A DNA stretch of 64,000 nucleotides from Acarospora socialis (taxonomy: Eukaryota; Ascomycota; Lecanoromycetes; Acarosporales; Acarosporaceae), in contig JAMYGW020000002.1 in assembly GCA_025617375.2 (NCBI GenBank), positions 1,302,001 to 1,366,000 on the forward strand, written 5' to 3'. This document shows positions 34,638-48,722 of the stretch, one piece after another. How positions within the stretch are numbered: position 1 is the stretch's first letter; every line of letters starts with the position of its first letter. The position numbers and the translations under genes are program-made. The notes under the pieces are model-generated. The model worked only from the letters and a program-made list of their open reading frames with translations. It was not told the DNA's origin and searched no databases.

Positions 34638-35912
34638 ATGTAGAATATTCCTATCATTCAAGCAACCCGCATCGCCCAGGCGTTTTGCCCGAACTCAAAT
34701 TACATTGGATCATCTAAACTGACATTGGGTATGATCCGTTGCCGGAGACGCCCTTGGTGCAAATCCTTCGTAGAAGGGCTCCACCATAGAGTAATGCTTT
34801 CGCTAAGCGCTCAGTGGAGCCGTCTGGAGGAGCCATCAGCAACAATTCGGAGCCCCCACGACGGCGGTTACCGTTATCGTTCTGATGCAGATAGAACCCG
34901 TCTCCAAAGCGGGCGTCAGGGATGCAATCGCTGTAGATCTAAGGGGCCAGCTTACCGCCGAGAGGGAGAAATGCCCTAAGTGGGGAACTTCACCGAGATT
35001 CCGACATATCTGTAAAACCCCAATCATTCTGCCGCCCTCTTGACAAATTGCGATTGATAGACTATAGCACTCTGCATCGAAAGGCCTACTCTACATCGAC
35101 TCGCGGCCTAAAACCTTGATGATCTAGATTGATGGCCATATATGGGACCTCTCAACCACATGCAGCTTCTAGTACATCGGAAATTTACCGTACTCAGGAG
35201 CTTAGCCAGGTACTCTTGCAGATTCGTTACGCGCGGACACCTCTTGGTCACACGTGCCGTCCACGATACCTAGACACCGCAGCAGAGATCCCGACAAGGG
35301 TCTGCTTCCGGGCACATGAAACTAACATGACGATAGTCGTAGCAACACGAGTGTTGTGTACATACGGTACCTACCCTAGGGTCGGCCGTGTGCCCACAAG
35401 GTAGTACCTTAGCGAAGTCTGATAAGTGCTGGTTTAGTAAGCAAGATGGTCCTTTGGTCAACCTCCCTAACAACTGCTCCATAAGTTACATTTATGCGGT
35501 TTAGCACAAGCTGCACCGAACTCTACTGCCTCTAGATCTGTATCTTACGAGGTCTAAATTATGCCCATCTATCGCTGTAGTACCTTTCCTCGGCTTACTT
35601 CTTGTATAACAGCATGAAACTGCATATGCGGCCCATGTAACATGGTCTGCCGCGCTCCTCCGGCACGAGGTCGCCATCCTGCCGGACTTCGATCAATAGC
35701 TCTGATACCATGTGCTGATCAGCATTGATGTAGTCTGACATGCTTCGTCGGGGATCGCTGGGGGTTTCATATTTACGCTCCTTCTAATATCTCGTTCAGC
35801 ATCACCCTTTCTTTAAAACATGACAGTGTTTCCTTTCATCAAGCGCCATTGATGTTTCCTAGTAGTGATTGACATCTGGTCTTAAACCTGCCACTCTTTT
35901 CGCCTGTTTGTC
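34638..35912. other. Intergenic upstream of the GH5 gene
   Basis: This stretch of about 1.3 kb has no conserved frame. It holds the 3' flank of mcsA and the GH5 promoter. Nothing further was recognised. Confidence 0.5.
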
Positions 35913-37066
35913 ATGCGTTTCTTCTCTCTCCTCATCGCCGCTGGCACGGCAGCACTCGCTCTCGCCGGACCGGTAGCGAAGCGATACGGCTCTAGGCCTT
36001 TCCCTGAGGTTATAGCGAAACGGAAAGGCGGCAGGGCATTCAAGTACTACGGGATAACCGAATCCGGGGCGGAATTTGGACCGCATAGTTTGCCCGGCGT
36101 GGAAGGCAAGGACTATATTTGGCCATCTAAAAGCAGTATTGATGTGAGCATGGAGTCCTGCAAATTTCTCAGCTGCGTACTGACAGTCGTCCTAGACGTT
36201 GGCTGGCCAAGGTCTCAATGCCTTCCGTGTCCCATTCAGGATGGAGCGACTGAACCCTGGATCCATGAGTGGACCCGCCGATGCTACCTATTTGGGAGGC
36301 CTCGTAAAGGTGCTTCAAGCTGTGGTTGCACCCTACACGTCCAATACTGACACGATTCTACACACAGACTGTCAATTATATCACCCGAACCAAAGGCGCC
36401 TACGCCATTGTCGATCCCCACAACTATGGCCGTTATCGTGGAGCTCCTATCAGCGACTGTGCCGGGTTCCAGACCTTCTGGCAGAACCTAGCCAGCAAGT
36501 TCGCCACCAACCCCAAAGTCCTATTCGACACCAACAACGAATACCACGACATGGACCAGCAACTCGTTGTCCGCCTCAATCAAGCCGCCATCAACGGCAT
36601 CCGCGCCGCCGGCGCCACCAGCCAGCCCATCCTGGTCGAAGGCAACGCCTACACCGGCGCATGGACCTGGATCTCCAGCGGCAACGGCGCCAGCCTTCTC
36701 GGCCTAACTGACCCGTCCAACAACATCATCTACCAGATGCACCAGTACCTGGACCAGGACGGCTCTGGCACGCACCAGAACTGCGTGAGCCCCACCATCG
36801 GCGTCCAGCGCATCGCCGAGGCAACGAAGTGGCTCAAGGATCACGGCAAAAAGGGCATCATCGGCGAGTACGCCGGCGGGAACAATCCGACGTGTCGGTC
36901 GGCCATCCGGGGCATGTTGAGCAGCATGGCACAGAACGCGGACGTCTGGACCGGTGCGATCTGGTGGGGCGCTGGACCGTGGTGGGGCGACTACATGTTC
37001 TCCATGGAGCCGCCGCATGGCGTCGCGTATGTGAACATGCTGCCAATGATACTGGGCCACATGTAG
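35913..37066 (+). CDS. Secreted GH5 endo-beta-1,4-glucanase
   Basis: Three exons (35913-36143, 36196-36309, 36368-37066) give 347 residues. A signal peptide ([19 protein letters not shown]) is followed by a Lys-Arg Kex2-like site at VAKR. Family landmarks are [28 protein letters not shown], the acid/base Glu in FDTNNEYHD (residue 173) and the nucleophile Glu in [12 protein letters not shown] (residue 282). These fit the fungal GH5_5-type cellulases. There is no carbohydrate-binding module or Ser/Thr linker, so this is a catalytic-domain-only enzyme. It probably works outside the cell on plant beta-glucan. Exon 3 is GC-rich with C-ending codons, compatible with strong expression. It converges with the flavin monooxygenase gene. 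Confidence 0.92.
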
Positions 37067-37624
37067 CGCCGAGGGAGCTTCGCCAGACCGCGGGTGGAGC
37101 GTAGGGCGTGCTGTGCATGCATCCATGCTTAATGCTTGTAATATACCGCGTCTGCATCAATGGCTCTCTTGTACATTAATCTGATATCCTTACAATCTTC
37201 TATACGTGCTAACGATCCGTATCACCTGCAGTACAACACAGTAACCTATCTTCAGCATGCTATTGTGACGATGTTTATCCCAGACCGACTCTAACGATAT
37301 TCGAACATCTGCTAGATTTTCTGGTTTGGAGCAGCGAAGCCAACTGAGGTTTCCGAGACACGGTCGTCAAACGTCCTGGGAGAGTCATCCCGGGTCAATC
37401 GTGGTTCGGTATTACAACCTTGTCGAGTCGGATTGTTGCTCTATCGTCGAACGTCTCTGTCCGAATTGGTTAAAGGATGACAAGTTTCCAGAAAGGCATT
37501 GTTGCCAGGAGGTGGTAAACCGGGCAGACATTGAACCAATGGCGTTACCATCGAATCCACTTTGTACAACCAAGAATATATACATAGAACACAACCCCAT
37601 CTACATCTAAACGCTTACCCACCA
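37067..37624. other. Convergent 3' spacer, GH5/BVMO
   Basis: This holds the two 3' UTRs. No motif or gene was recognised. Confidence 0.5.
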
Positions 37625-39861
37625 TCACGTCCCTCCCGCCTCCTCATGCCCCACAGCCCTCAACCACTCTGGATCGACATTGTCGACGCTCAGATAAGGG
37701 CTAATATCCGCGCCCTTCGTGCGATTCGCCACCGTAAACCCCAACCCCAGATGCGCCCACGGATTGGGATCCCTATACGTAATCTCATAATCCTCGAAGC
37801 GCGGACGGGCGATGACCTCCTGATAATGCAGCGACGAGCCGGGCCAGATGGCATTGACGCGCCCGGTCTCGTTGTTCTTGTACCAGGAGCGACACTCCTC
37901 CTTCCAGACGGTGTGGGTGATGAATTCCTGACAGTGGGCGTTGAAGAGGTCGGTGATGGCCTGCTTGGGCGCGAGCGAGCGGATGTTCTCGCCTTGCATC
38001 TTCTTGATGATCTGCAGCGCGTAGTCGGCCACGGTGCCGAGAGGACCCATGACGGAGCCGTTCTCGACGGGCCACGTCGGGCCGATGAAGGTGAGGAAGT
38101 TGGGGAATTCGGGGATCGCGAGCCCGAGGTAGGATTCTGGGCAGACCTTCCATTTCTCGGCGAGGTCTTTGCCGTTGATACCGACGATGGGGAAGCGTGG
38201 GCGGTAGGAGACATCGAAGCCTGTGGTGCTGCTGTTAGGATGGGATTTGGGAGGTACGGTGTAGGTGGATGCACTGACCGGTAGCACACAGGACCGTGTC
38301 GACCTTTCTTTCAATGCCGTCTGCTCCCACCACTCCGTCCTCGGTGATCTTGTCGACAGCGGTGAAGTGGACGTCGACATTCTCCTTCTGGATTGCTTCC
38401 ATGTACGGGTCGCCGGGTGTGATCCTTCTGCAGCCTATTCCCCATTTGGGTGTGAAACCTGACATGCTCCGATTAGAACCGAGACGTCCAAGCAGTACCC
38501 TTCCAGGAGAGTGCTGTTACCTTCCAAGAGCCTCTTGTCTTTTATGAACTCCGCCATCCGATTCCGGAAGAGTTCCTGACCCCCTTTCTGTGCTTCACTG
38601 TCGGAAAAGAACATATCCCAGAGACCGTTGACTTGATCCTCGATGTCCTTGGCATGAGCCACAAGCGCTTTCTTGTCACGCCGGAAGGTGTCGCGTTCTT
38701 CTTGGGAGTATTCCTTATTTTGACCGAAGTTTGAAGCAATTTGCACAAACCAGACTCCCTGAGTCCAAGTCAGTTGAAAAATATCATAGGACAGGTTTCA
38801 ATTCCTCACCGTACGGACGAACACGTCAAGGTGCTTCGCGTATGGCTGCATGTTTGGTACTGTTTGGATCGAGGACGCCCCTGATCCGATAATCGCTACC
38901 CTATCGTTCTTCCATTGGTCTGCTTGGTAGTCCTTAGGCCAGCGTGCTGTGTGTACCATCTGCCTCTGAATCAGTAAAGCAAGGGCTGAAAAACCCGAAT
39001 AAGCGTCTCACCCTCCCCTTAAACTTCTCAATACCCTCAATATCCGGCCACTTAAAGTTGTTCAGAATACCGGTTGCATGCAAGAGCAGGTCACATGTAT
39101 CCTCAAATTCTCTGGATTGGCCTCCAGGGTGCGTCTGCCGTAGCTTTACCTTCCATTGCCCTTGCTGTTCTTGCCACCAGCACCCCACAACCTCGGTGTT
39201 GAACGTCATATATTTGCGCAAGTCCCACGTATTGCACACCTTGTCGAGGTACTTCCAAATGTCGTGTGAGTAGGAGAAGAAGCGTGGCCAGTCAGGCTAA
39301 ACGGAGATTAGTCACTTCTGTCAACGGTTTACGGTCTCCTGCAAATGACCCACGTTTAGGGCAAAGTTGTAGGTGTACGCATGAGATGGGATATCTGGTC
39401 ATGTCTTCAGCGAAAGCTCCGCCAACACGGTAATATGTCCTACCGCAGGCACAGCCGGGGTAACGGTTGAGGAGCCACTGGAGAAAGAAGCTATGTCAGC
39501 CTCGTGGCCCTCCGGTTTTCACGTATGGTTTTGATGGTCTCAGCGAAGGACTTGCGCTCACAGTGCCGCCAATATCCTCATTTTGCTCATAGATAACATG
39601 TTCCACATTCTCACAATGCTTCTGGATCTGGTACGCCATCAAGATACCGGATACTCCGGCGCCAATGGTAAGAACTTTGATCTTCCGGTTCTGGGGGCTG
39701 TAGTAGGTTATGTCTGGGATGGAATACGCGCCATTTCTGTGCGGATACGATGCTCCAATTTGGCCGTTGGGATGACCATTTGCAGACCCATTGGTTCCGT
39801 CCTGGTGGTAAGTGGAAGCATCTGACGGATCATTGGAAAGAGCGTTGATATCTGGTGCCAT
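37625..39861 (-). CDS. Baeyer-Villiger-type flavin monooxygenase
   Basis: Eight exons (39861-39562, 39477-39444, 39394-39354, 39296-39012, 38959-38810, 38758-38521, 38458-38279, 38220-37625) give 607 residues. The FAD Rossmann motif GAGVSG lies at residues 67-72 and [16 protein letters not shown] follows. The type I BVMO fingerprint FxGxxxHxxxWP is present as [12 protein letters not shown] (about 217-228), spanning an exon junction. A second NADPH-binding motif, GSGASS, follows at about 245-250. BVMOs insert oxygen next to a ketone to make esters or lactones; the substrate here is unknown. Two exons are very short (34 and 41 nt), and both are required for the conserved Asn-Arg-Tyr-Pro-Gly segment. 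The N-terminal 50 residues are Gly/Asn/His-rich and non-conserved. There is no obvious biosynthetic cluster around it. Confidence 0.9.
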
Positions 39862-41339
39862 TCTCGCTATGACTTGATGATATCGACAATCGAAGGAAGC
39901 GAGAATGCTAGAAGCACGAATTGAAGTCCAGAGCAAGAGGAAAGAGAGGAAGAAGCATCAAGACATGGGCAACACTATAGCACAGCATCCCGACGGATGA
40001 CCGGTTGATACCAGATACCCCGCCCAAAAAGGCACCAGCGGTTAGCTGGTGCGGTATACCTCATTGCTCACCACCTAGGTAGCTGTAGCTCACACGTAGG
40101 TAGGGTACGAGCAAGGTAAACCGGCGTACGACGGAACCCTAAGTGCTACTGTTGGGTAACATACTTAGCCTCGTAGTCTACCGAAAGTGGGTACAGGTAA
40201 AGCGATGCCGACCAAGCATAGAAAACAGGCCAAGCAACCCTAAAATGTGGGGTACCCATGCTCTCCATCTGTCGGATAGGATGATCGCTTTTGCCTTTCG
40301 TATATTGCCTCGGCTGGTATGCGGATCCGGGGTACATTAACACTATCTATCATCGACTTCCAGGATGGACACTCGTAAGTCTTTAATACCCCACACGTCT
40401 ATACGCTCGTAGCGCACGGTATGGTTCTCCGGCACAAGCCACCGTCTGTTCATTCATGGAACCATAGATCCATGCTATGGGAGCGTCGCGTCAGAATGTG
40501 GACCTTTGGTAAGGAGTGATTGTTGTTGTTGTAAAGATCTTGGTTCCGCAGCCCATTGAAAAGAGGATGCGGTGATTAACTTGGCGGCGTAAGCGAGAGC
40601 CGAAGAGAGCACATATCAAGACGGAATATATTGGTTGCCTGTAAGTACCTAGATAGTCTGGATATTTCATCTCAAGCCACGTATTAGTGGGTTGCACTCC
40701 ATATATGCAGAAGATCCCTAAGGCGAGTCTGCAGTGTCTAGAAATACCTGAGAAAGAGGCATGACTGTATCTCAGGACTGATCGGAAATCTATTAGAGAT
40801 ATGTACGATAGTTCCCCGAGCCGCTGGCGCCAGCGAAGCGTTGTCCGTGTGAATAATTCAGTGACTGTTGACGAGAGAATGCCAAACTGGACGTATACAA
40901 TAGCGGTGAAACTGAACAGCACCAGGAGCCAGAGAAGCTGTAAGGAAATTGCTGGGGTCGACGAGCTGCGGTGCTACGGAAATTGAAAGATTTTAGCATA
41001 CACAATGCCCGGACGAAGTGACAATAGCTCCGCACAGTCGACATGCGCAGCGCGTGTTCCTTCTCGGAACTCGTCGAGGGCCTGATGCGAAGTGGGTTTT
41101 GCTTCGATCTGGCGTGACAAATTTCGTTCCTGGACAATGATGGTTGTACAACCAACGGTCGCACGCACATCGTCCTCGCTTTTCTGACAATGACCAGCAG
41201 GCGATGGGAAACCGGGGAGGCGCTCGATGTACAAGGTGAAAGTCAATAACATATGTACATCCCATAAGTTCGGCGTCCCAAAAACACCGCAGCAATGTCA
41301 AACAGAATACGACAAAACAAACATATACATAGAACGGCT
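39862..41339. other. Intergenic upstream of BVMO
   Basis: An ACCTAGGT palindrome sits at 40073-40080 and further GTAGGTAGGG motifs follow near 40097. Minus-strand open frames at 40491-41358 overlap in several frames without domains, so I do not call them. Confidence 0.45.
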
Positions 41340-42899
41340 CTATGCAACCATCCACCATGCGCCCCCTAATACACCAACCAAGATCAACGTCGTAAGGAAC
41401 CCAGCACCTACCCTGTCTCCGGTCGTGACATCAGGCGTACCAATGGGCGAGCCATCTCCACCACTCCCAGCTGCTGGATTGCCCTTACTCGTCCCACCGG
41501 TCGTGTTGGTCACTGGCCCAGAGACCTTTGATATCAAATTCGACTGGATAACTTCCAGGGCGCTCATCTGCTCACCGACCCCATAATTACCGTCCCACTT
41601 CGGTCCCATGGTCCAGCGAAGACCACAAGTCTGACCATCAGCGCCTCCAGAGCATTGCAGGGCAGCAGCTTGTGCCGAGGCTCGTAGCCTCGTCATGACG
41701 AAGTCGTACGTGAACGGAGCCATCTTTGTGGTGGCGGCCATCCACCGAGAGAGATATGCCTTGAAGGACCTTTGATCGACGTCGCATTTGCCGTTTGGCT
41801 CGCAAGCAACCTCATACATGACGTTCGGAACTTGAGGCGAGAAGAACACGTCAGTAGCGGTCAGAATCCCTTCCACACGCTCTTTCCAAATTGCGGATCC
41901 GTTGGTCTGTAAAGAGTTTAGTACCAAGTGTGACTCTATTACTAGGAGAGGTCTTACATAGTTGTACATATTCGCCGCTCCAAGTAAGAAAACCCCTGCG
42001 TTGTACGTCCACTGGATGTGGTTTATGGTGGTGCAGTTGAGCGTGTCATCAGTACCGTCATAAAATTGGTACTGTGGGCTCATCAAGCCAACTTTAGAAA
42101 CCCAATCCCACATGGTGTCCGCCCACTCAGCATATGTGTTATTGCCAGTGTACATGGCTAGACGTGCAGCCATATTGAAGAAACACCCGTTCGAGATGGT
42201 GTTCTTGTAGTTATATCCATTATTGAATGTGAATATTTGCCACTTCAGACCGCCGCCGCAAGTTGAGTTGTCCCATCGTAATGCCTGGGAGTTGAACACA
42301 GCCTGTGCCAGAGCAAGCCACTGCGGTTTATCTCGGGGAGGGTCGGGAAATTTCTGCTCGGCTGCTGACATCGCGGCCAGTCCCCAGAATGCTTGATCGT
42401 CGTTCCCCTCTGTTTTCGTCTGATTCGGAGGCATGTAATCATTGTTTGGTCCCACTTGGAAAAGCATCGCCTGAGTGGTAACATCGATGTATTCCGAGTT
42501 CCCAGTGTAGTAATAGTAATCTATCAGTGCTCCGAACGCTGCACCGGCTTCCCACCAGTAGTAAGGCTGTGGCAAATTCCCTGGCGTTTGTCCGGTTTGG
42601 TTGCCAGTGTAATACTTCATCATGCCGTCCGCGGCTATCTTCGCAGCGGCCTTTATCGACTCTTAATGAGTGAGTCAGTGTCATTTCTCTTCGACAACTG
42701 AGCATGTCCGCCGGGAACTGCCTTCAAACAGTTCGCTGGCGTTCAGAGCCCAGAACGTATGAGAATAACTCAACATACCTGTATCGTCAAGGTTGACTTG
42801 GATTGCCTGCGTTATTTGGGTGCACAGAAGTACTGCACTGCCGAGTGCAGTCCATGACCGGGGTTTGCCCCGACTCGCCAACCCAACTTGCAGTCTCAT
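41340..42899 (-). CDS. GH76 family protein, DFG5/DCW1-like, GPI-anchored
   Basis: Three exons (42899-42779, 42661-41958, 41906-41340) give 463 residues. The N terminus has a basic start and a hydrophobic signal (WTALGSAVLLCTQITQAIQV). Family landmarks are YYWWEAGAAFGALIDY, the catalytic Asp pair in TEGNDDQAFWG (128-129), ISNGCFFNMAARLA and QWTYNAGVFLLGA. The C terminus has a small-residue region (NPAAGSGGDGS) and a final hydrophobic stretch (LTTLILVGVLGGAWWMVA), the layout of a GPI-attachment signal. Dfg5/Dcw1 proteins act at the cell surface and are thought to cut GPI glycans and link GPI proteins into the wall. Several Asn-X-Thr/Ser sequons support secretion. Confidence 0.9.
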
Positions 42900-44081
42900 T
42901 ATGCAAGCTTTGGTAGGAGCGACGAAGGAGATGAGCGGTGATTTTGAGAGGGGAATTCAGTTCCTTTCGACCTCCACGACGGGTTCTATTCCAAACTCCA
43001 AGATCCAGATGAGATGCCCCTTTGATGTCGAAAGCCACCTAACGCCCACAGCACACTGTCCTGGGAATGACAGACCTCAAATCCGTATTAGATGGTACCC
43101 CACATCAATCTTTCGTTCGTATCCCAAGGAGTTGCGATGCTGGGAAGTCTAATCCACTCTCGTAAGCAATGTGAAAGGCAAGTGACAAAGATAGAGTGAT
43201 GACTCCAAGAAATCGGGAAGATATTCGGAAGCGTAACGACGGAAAATTCTCAAGACAGCTTTGTACAATCAAGGTCGGGGCTCCTGCATGGGGTTTGTCG
43301 GTCGATGTTGTCGCAGTGTGGATCCAGGAAAAGGAGATCTGCGTTTGTCAGGTACTGTACGGCAGCATACGTAATGTTACAAAGAACGAGTACGAGTAAG
43401 CGCCGCTTGGCCTGACTGATGTGCCACTTGAGACAGCTCTAGCCGGTAATATAACCTGATACACTTTCTTGGCGGGCTGTGGGTTTTATACCAAAGATAC
43501 AAAAAAGAACAAAGCAATTTCAGGAGTCGTCTTCTTATATCTACCTAGGTAGGTATGTAAAATGTATGAAGTCTGTTGTTGCGCGTCAGCTTCCTTGGCA
43601 GCGCCGGGCCGCGTACAATCTGTTCAATGACAGCCAGTAAAAACTTCCAGTTCCCAATTTTTAAGGTAATCTTACTTCATTCTTCGTACTCGTTGTTCGC
43701 ATACGGAGTCGGGCGTCACTTAGTCAGCTATATCACGGGATGCTCTGAATCAGGGTTCCACAACTCTCTGGAGCAAACACACCGTAAAGTGATCAAATTA
43801 TCTGTAAGAGAGACCTTTCTGCATTGCAAAGTCACTCTATATTATCGAGCAGTATCAGCCAGAACAGGCTGGCTATTCACAGCGACAAGCGCACAAAGTG
43901 TTCTGAGACATAGACGACCTTGGCACCGTTCTATTTTCGTTAATACTTAAGCTGACGCCTCTTCATCCTCAAACTCATCAACAACGCCATCGCGATCACA
44001 CTTCCTGCGAAAGTCTTTTCTCACTCTCGTGAAACATTGAACAAGCGACGCTTAATCGACTCCTGCGACGAAATTATAACG
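42900..44081. other. Divergent intergenic region, GH76/SNC1
   Basis: This is about 1.2 kb with promoters on both sides and an ACCTAGGT palindrome at 43543-43550, extended as TACCTAGGTAGGTA. No supported gene. Confidence 0.5.
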
Positions 44082-44876
44082 ATGGCGGACCGTGAGCAAC
44101 CTTATGATCCTTACATTCCAGCTGGAAACGGAGGCGGAAGTGCAGGGCACAATGGAGGCAATCAGCGAACGGCAGCCTTACAAGCAGTAGGTTCCCCTTC
44201 TGAGTCTGGTCATAACGATTTATCCTGGCGCCGCCGTCACCTACGAGGTTGCTGCGGCTTCGGTCATCCAGTCGCTACCGCCGAATTCCGTTCGATGATT
44301 CCCTGCGATAGCCAACGACTTTTCTTGCACACGTGTCGTGGTCGAAGGAGGCAATGTTTCCGCGCTCAGCTCTGAATCATGACGTTGGCAACAACGGTTT
44401 GCGGATCGATCAGCAGCCCGGTCTTCATCGCAAGTGCCGGACCTCAACACCATGACAGTACCAATCCTCCACGATCTATCGAGGGAGATGTGCTTGCGGA
44501 CACCATGGGTTTGGAATGCTTTGGTGACTACATGGCTGACTGGAACTTCATTTTTAGCAAATCGACGATACTGTTGGTGTTATGCGCGAGAATATCAACA
44601 AGGTTTCCCAGAGAGGCGAGCGCCTGGACTCATTACAAGACAAGACCGACAACCTTGCGGTCTCCGCCCAAGGCTTCAGACGCGGCGCAAATAGAGTCAG
44701 GAAGCAAATGTGGTGGAAAGATATGAAAATGAGGATGTGCCTGATTGTCGGCATTATTATCTTGCTGATCATCATCATCGTGCCCTCCGGTCCGTATACT
44801 TCCAGATACCAACAAAGGTGTACTCAAATTCTGACTACGCTATTCTGCAGTCATTGCTTCGAAGCGCAACCATTAG
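44082..44876 (+). CDS. SNC1: Exocytic R-SNARE (synaptobrevin/Snc1)
   Basis: Three exons (44082-44186, 44558-44789, 44851-44876) give 120 residues, close to yeast Snc1. Exon 1 encodes a Gly/Asn-rich tail. The SNARE motif runs from [20 protein letters not shown] to [13 protein letters not shown], with the zero-layer Arg in [14 protein letters not shown] single C-terminal membrane anchor follows ([15 protein letters not shown]), and only a few residues remain after it. Snc proteins sit on secretory vesicles and pair with plasma-membrane t-SNAREs for exocytosis and endocytic recycling. The last exon is 26 nt and encodes the luminal end. The first intron is long (371 bp) for this window. Confidence 0.92.
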
Positions 44877-45687
44877 AGTCACGGGAAATTGCGATTAGTA
44901 TGTGAGCCAACGTGACTGTAGGAGCAAAGGTGCCGGTCCTTGTGGAGATTTTCTCATTCTCCATGTCACCTTAATCTACCGGTACCTCAATCCTAGGCAG
45001 TTCAGTCTGCCGACAGCTTACAACTTCGGGTATCTGGGAGAGTCTGTTGATATGGCGAATGGGAGGGTTTGGGATTGCATTATCTCGTTCGTTAATCTCT
45101 TACGGTTCACATTGCAGCGTCTTTAAGGCTTCGGTGTGAGGGGTCCACAACCCTGGCTTCAACTCCTGTACAATCATCAGTTTTGCGTCTCTTTGATGTC
45201 TTCCAATTTACCCCTTGAATCATAGATTGTCAATCACATGGCAAGCATTAATGAAGTCTGGCGAATGCCCCAGATAACGATGTTAAGTGTTGAGTACCTA
45301 CGAACTCGTGAAGGTTACTTCAAGCATCCGCGGAGAGGTACTATAGAAGAACTATGTGAAGTCAATAGTTGCCCTTCCCTAAAAGACGTAAACCATGAGC
45401 GTGACTGTCAAAGATTGAAAATTTTGTGTGCTGCAGATGGATGCGGCGCTAAGGCGTCAGGACCGCATGGGTTTGGTGGGGGTAAGATAACGTTTCTCCG
45501 CGAGTTCAGAAGATTTATAGAAATTCGGCAGAGAACTCAGTCCACTATCCACAACATACTTCCTTCCATGGCAGTTACCTGCACTGTAACTGAGGCCTGC
45601 GATTAATGCAATTGGCCTCACTCGTGGTCCGAAGCCGAACCGCAAGGGCGCAGACCTCGATTCACCCAGCTCTGCGCCGGGCTAGTC

Positions 45688-45694
45688 TGACTCA
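45688..45694 (+). promoter_or_regulatory. Gcn4/CPC1 binding site (TGACTCA)
   Basis: This is a perfect TGACTCA 108 bp before the ARG5,6 start codon. This is the established binding sequence of Gcn4 and its filamentous-fungal counterparts CPC1/CpcA, which induce amino acid synthesis genes on starvation. Confidence 0.7.
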
Positions 45695-45708
45695 GTGGAG
45701 GGCCCTAA

Positions 45709-48722
<3,014 letters not shown>

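Noticed and set aside
37562-38284. 240-codon plus-strand open frame
   Set aside because: It is antisense to the last exon of the flavin monooxygenase, whose conserved motifs are on the minus strand.
45238-45606. 122-codon open frame between SNC1 and ARG5,6
   Set aside because: It starts at an ATG but shows no recognisable domain, no splice partners and lies in promoter DNA. It could be an orphan but cannot be supported.
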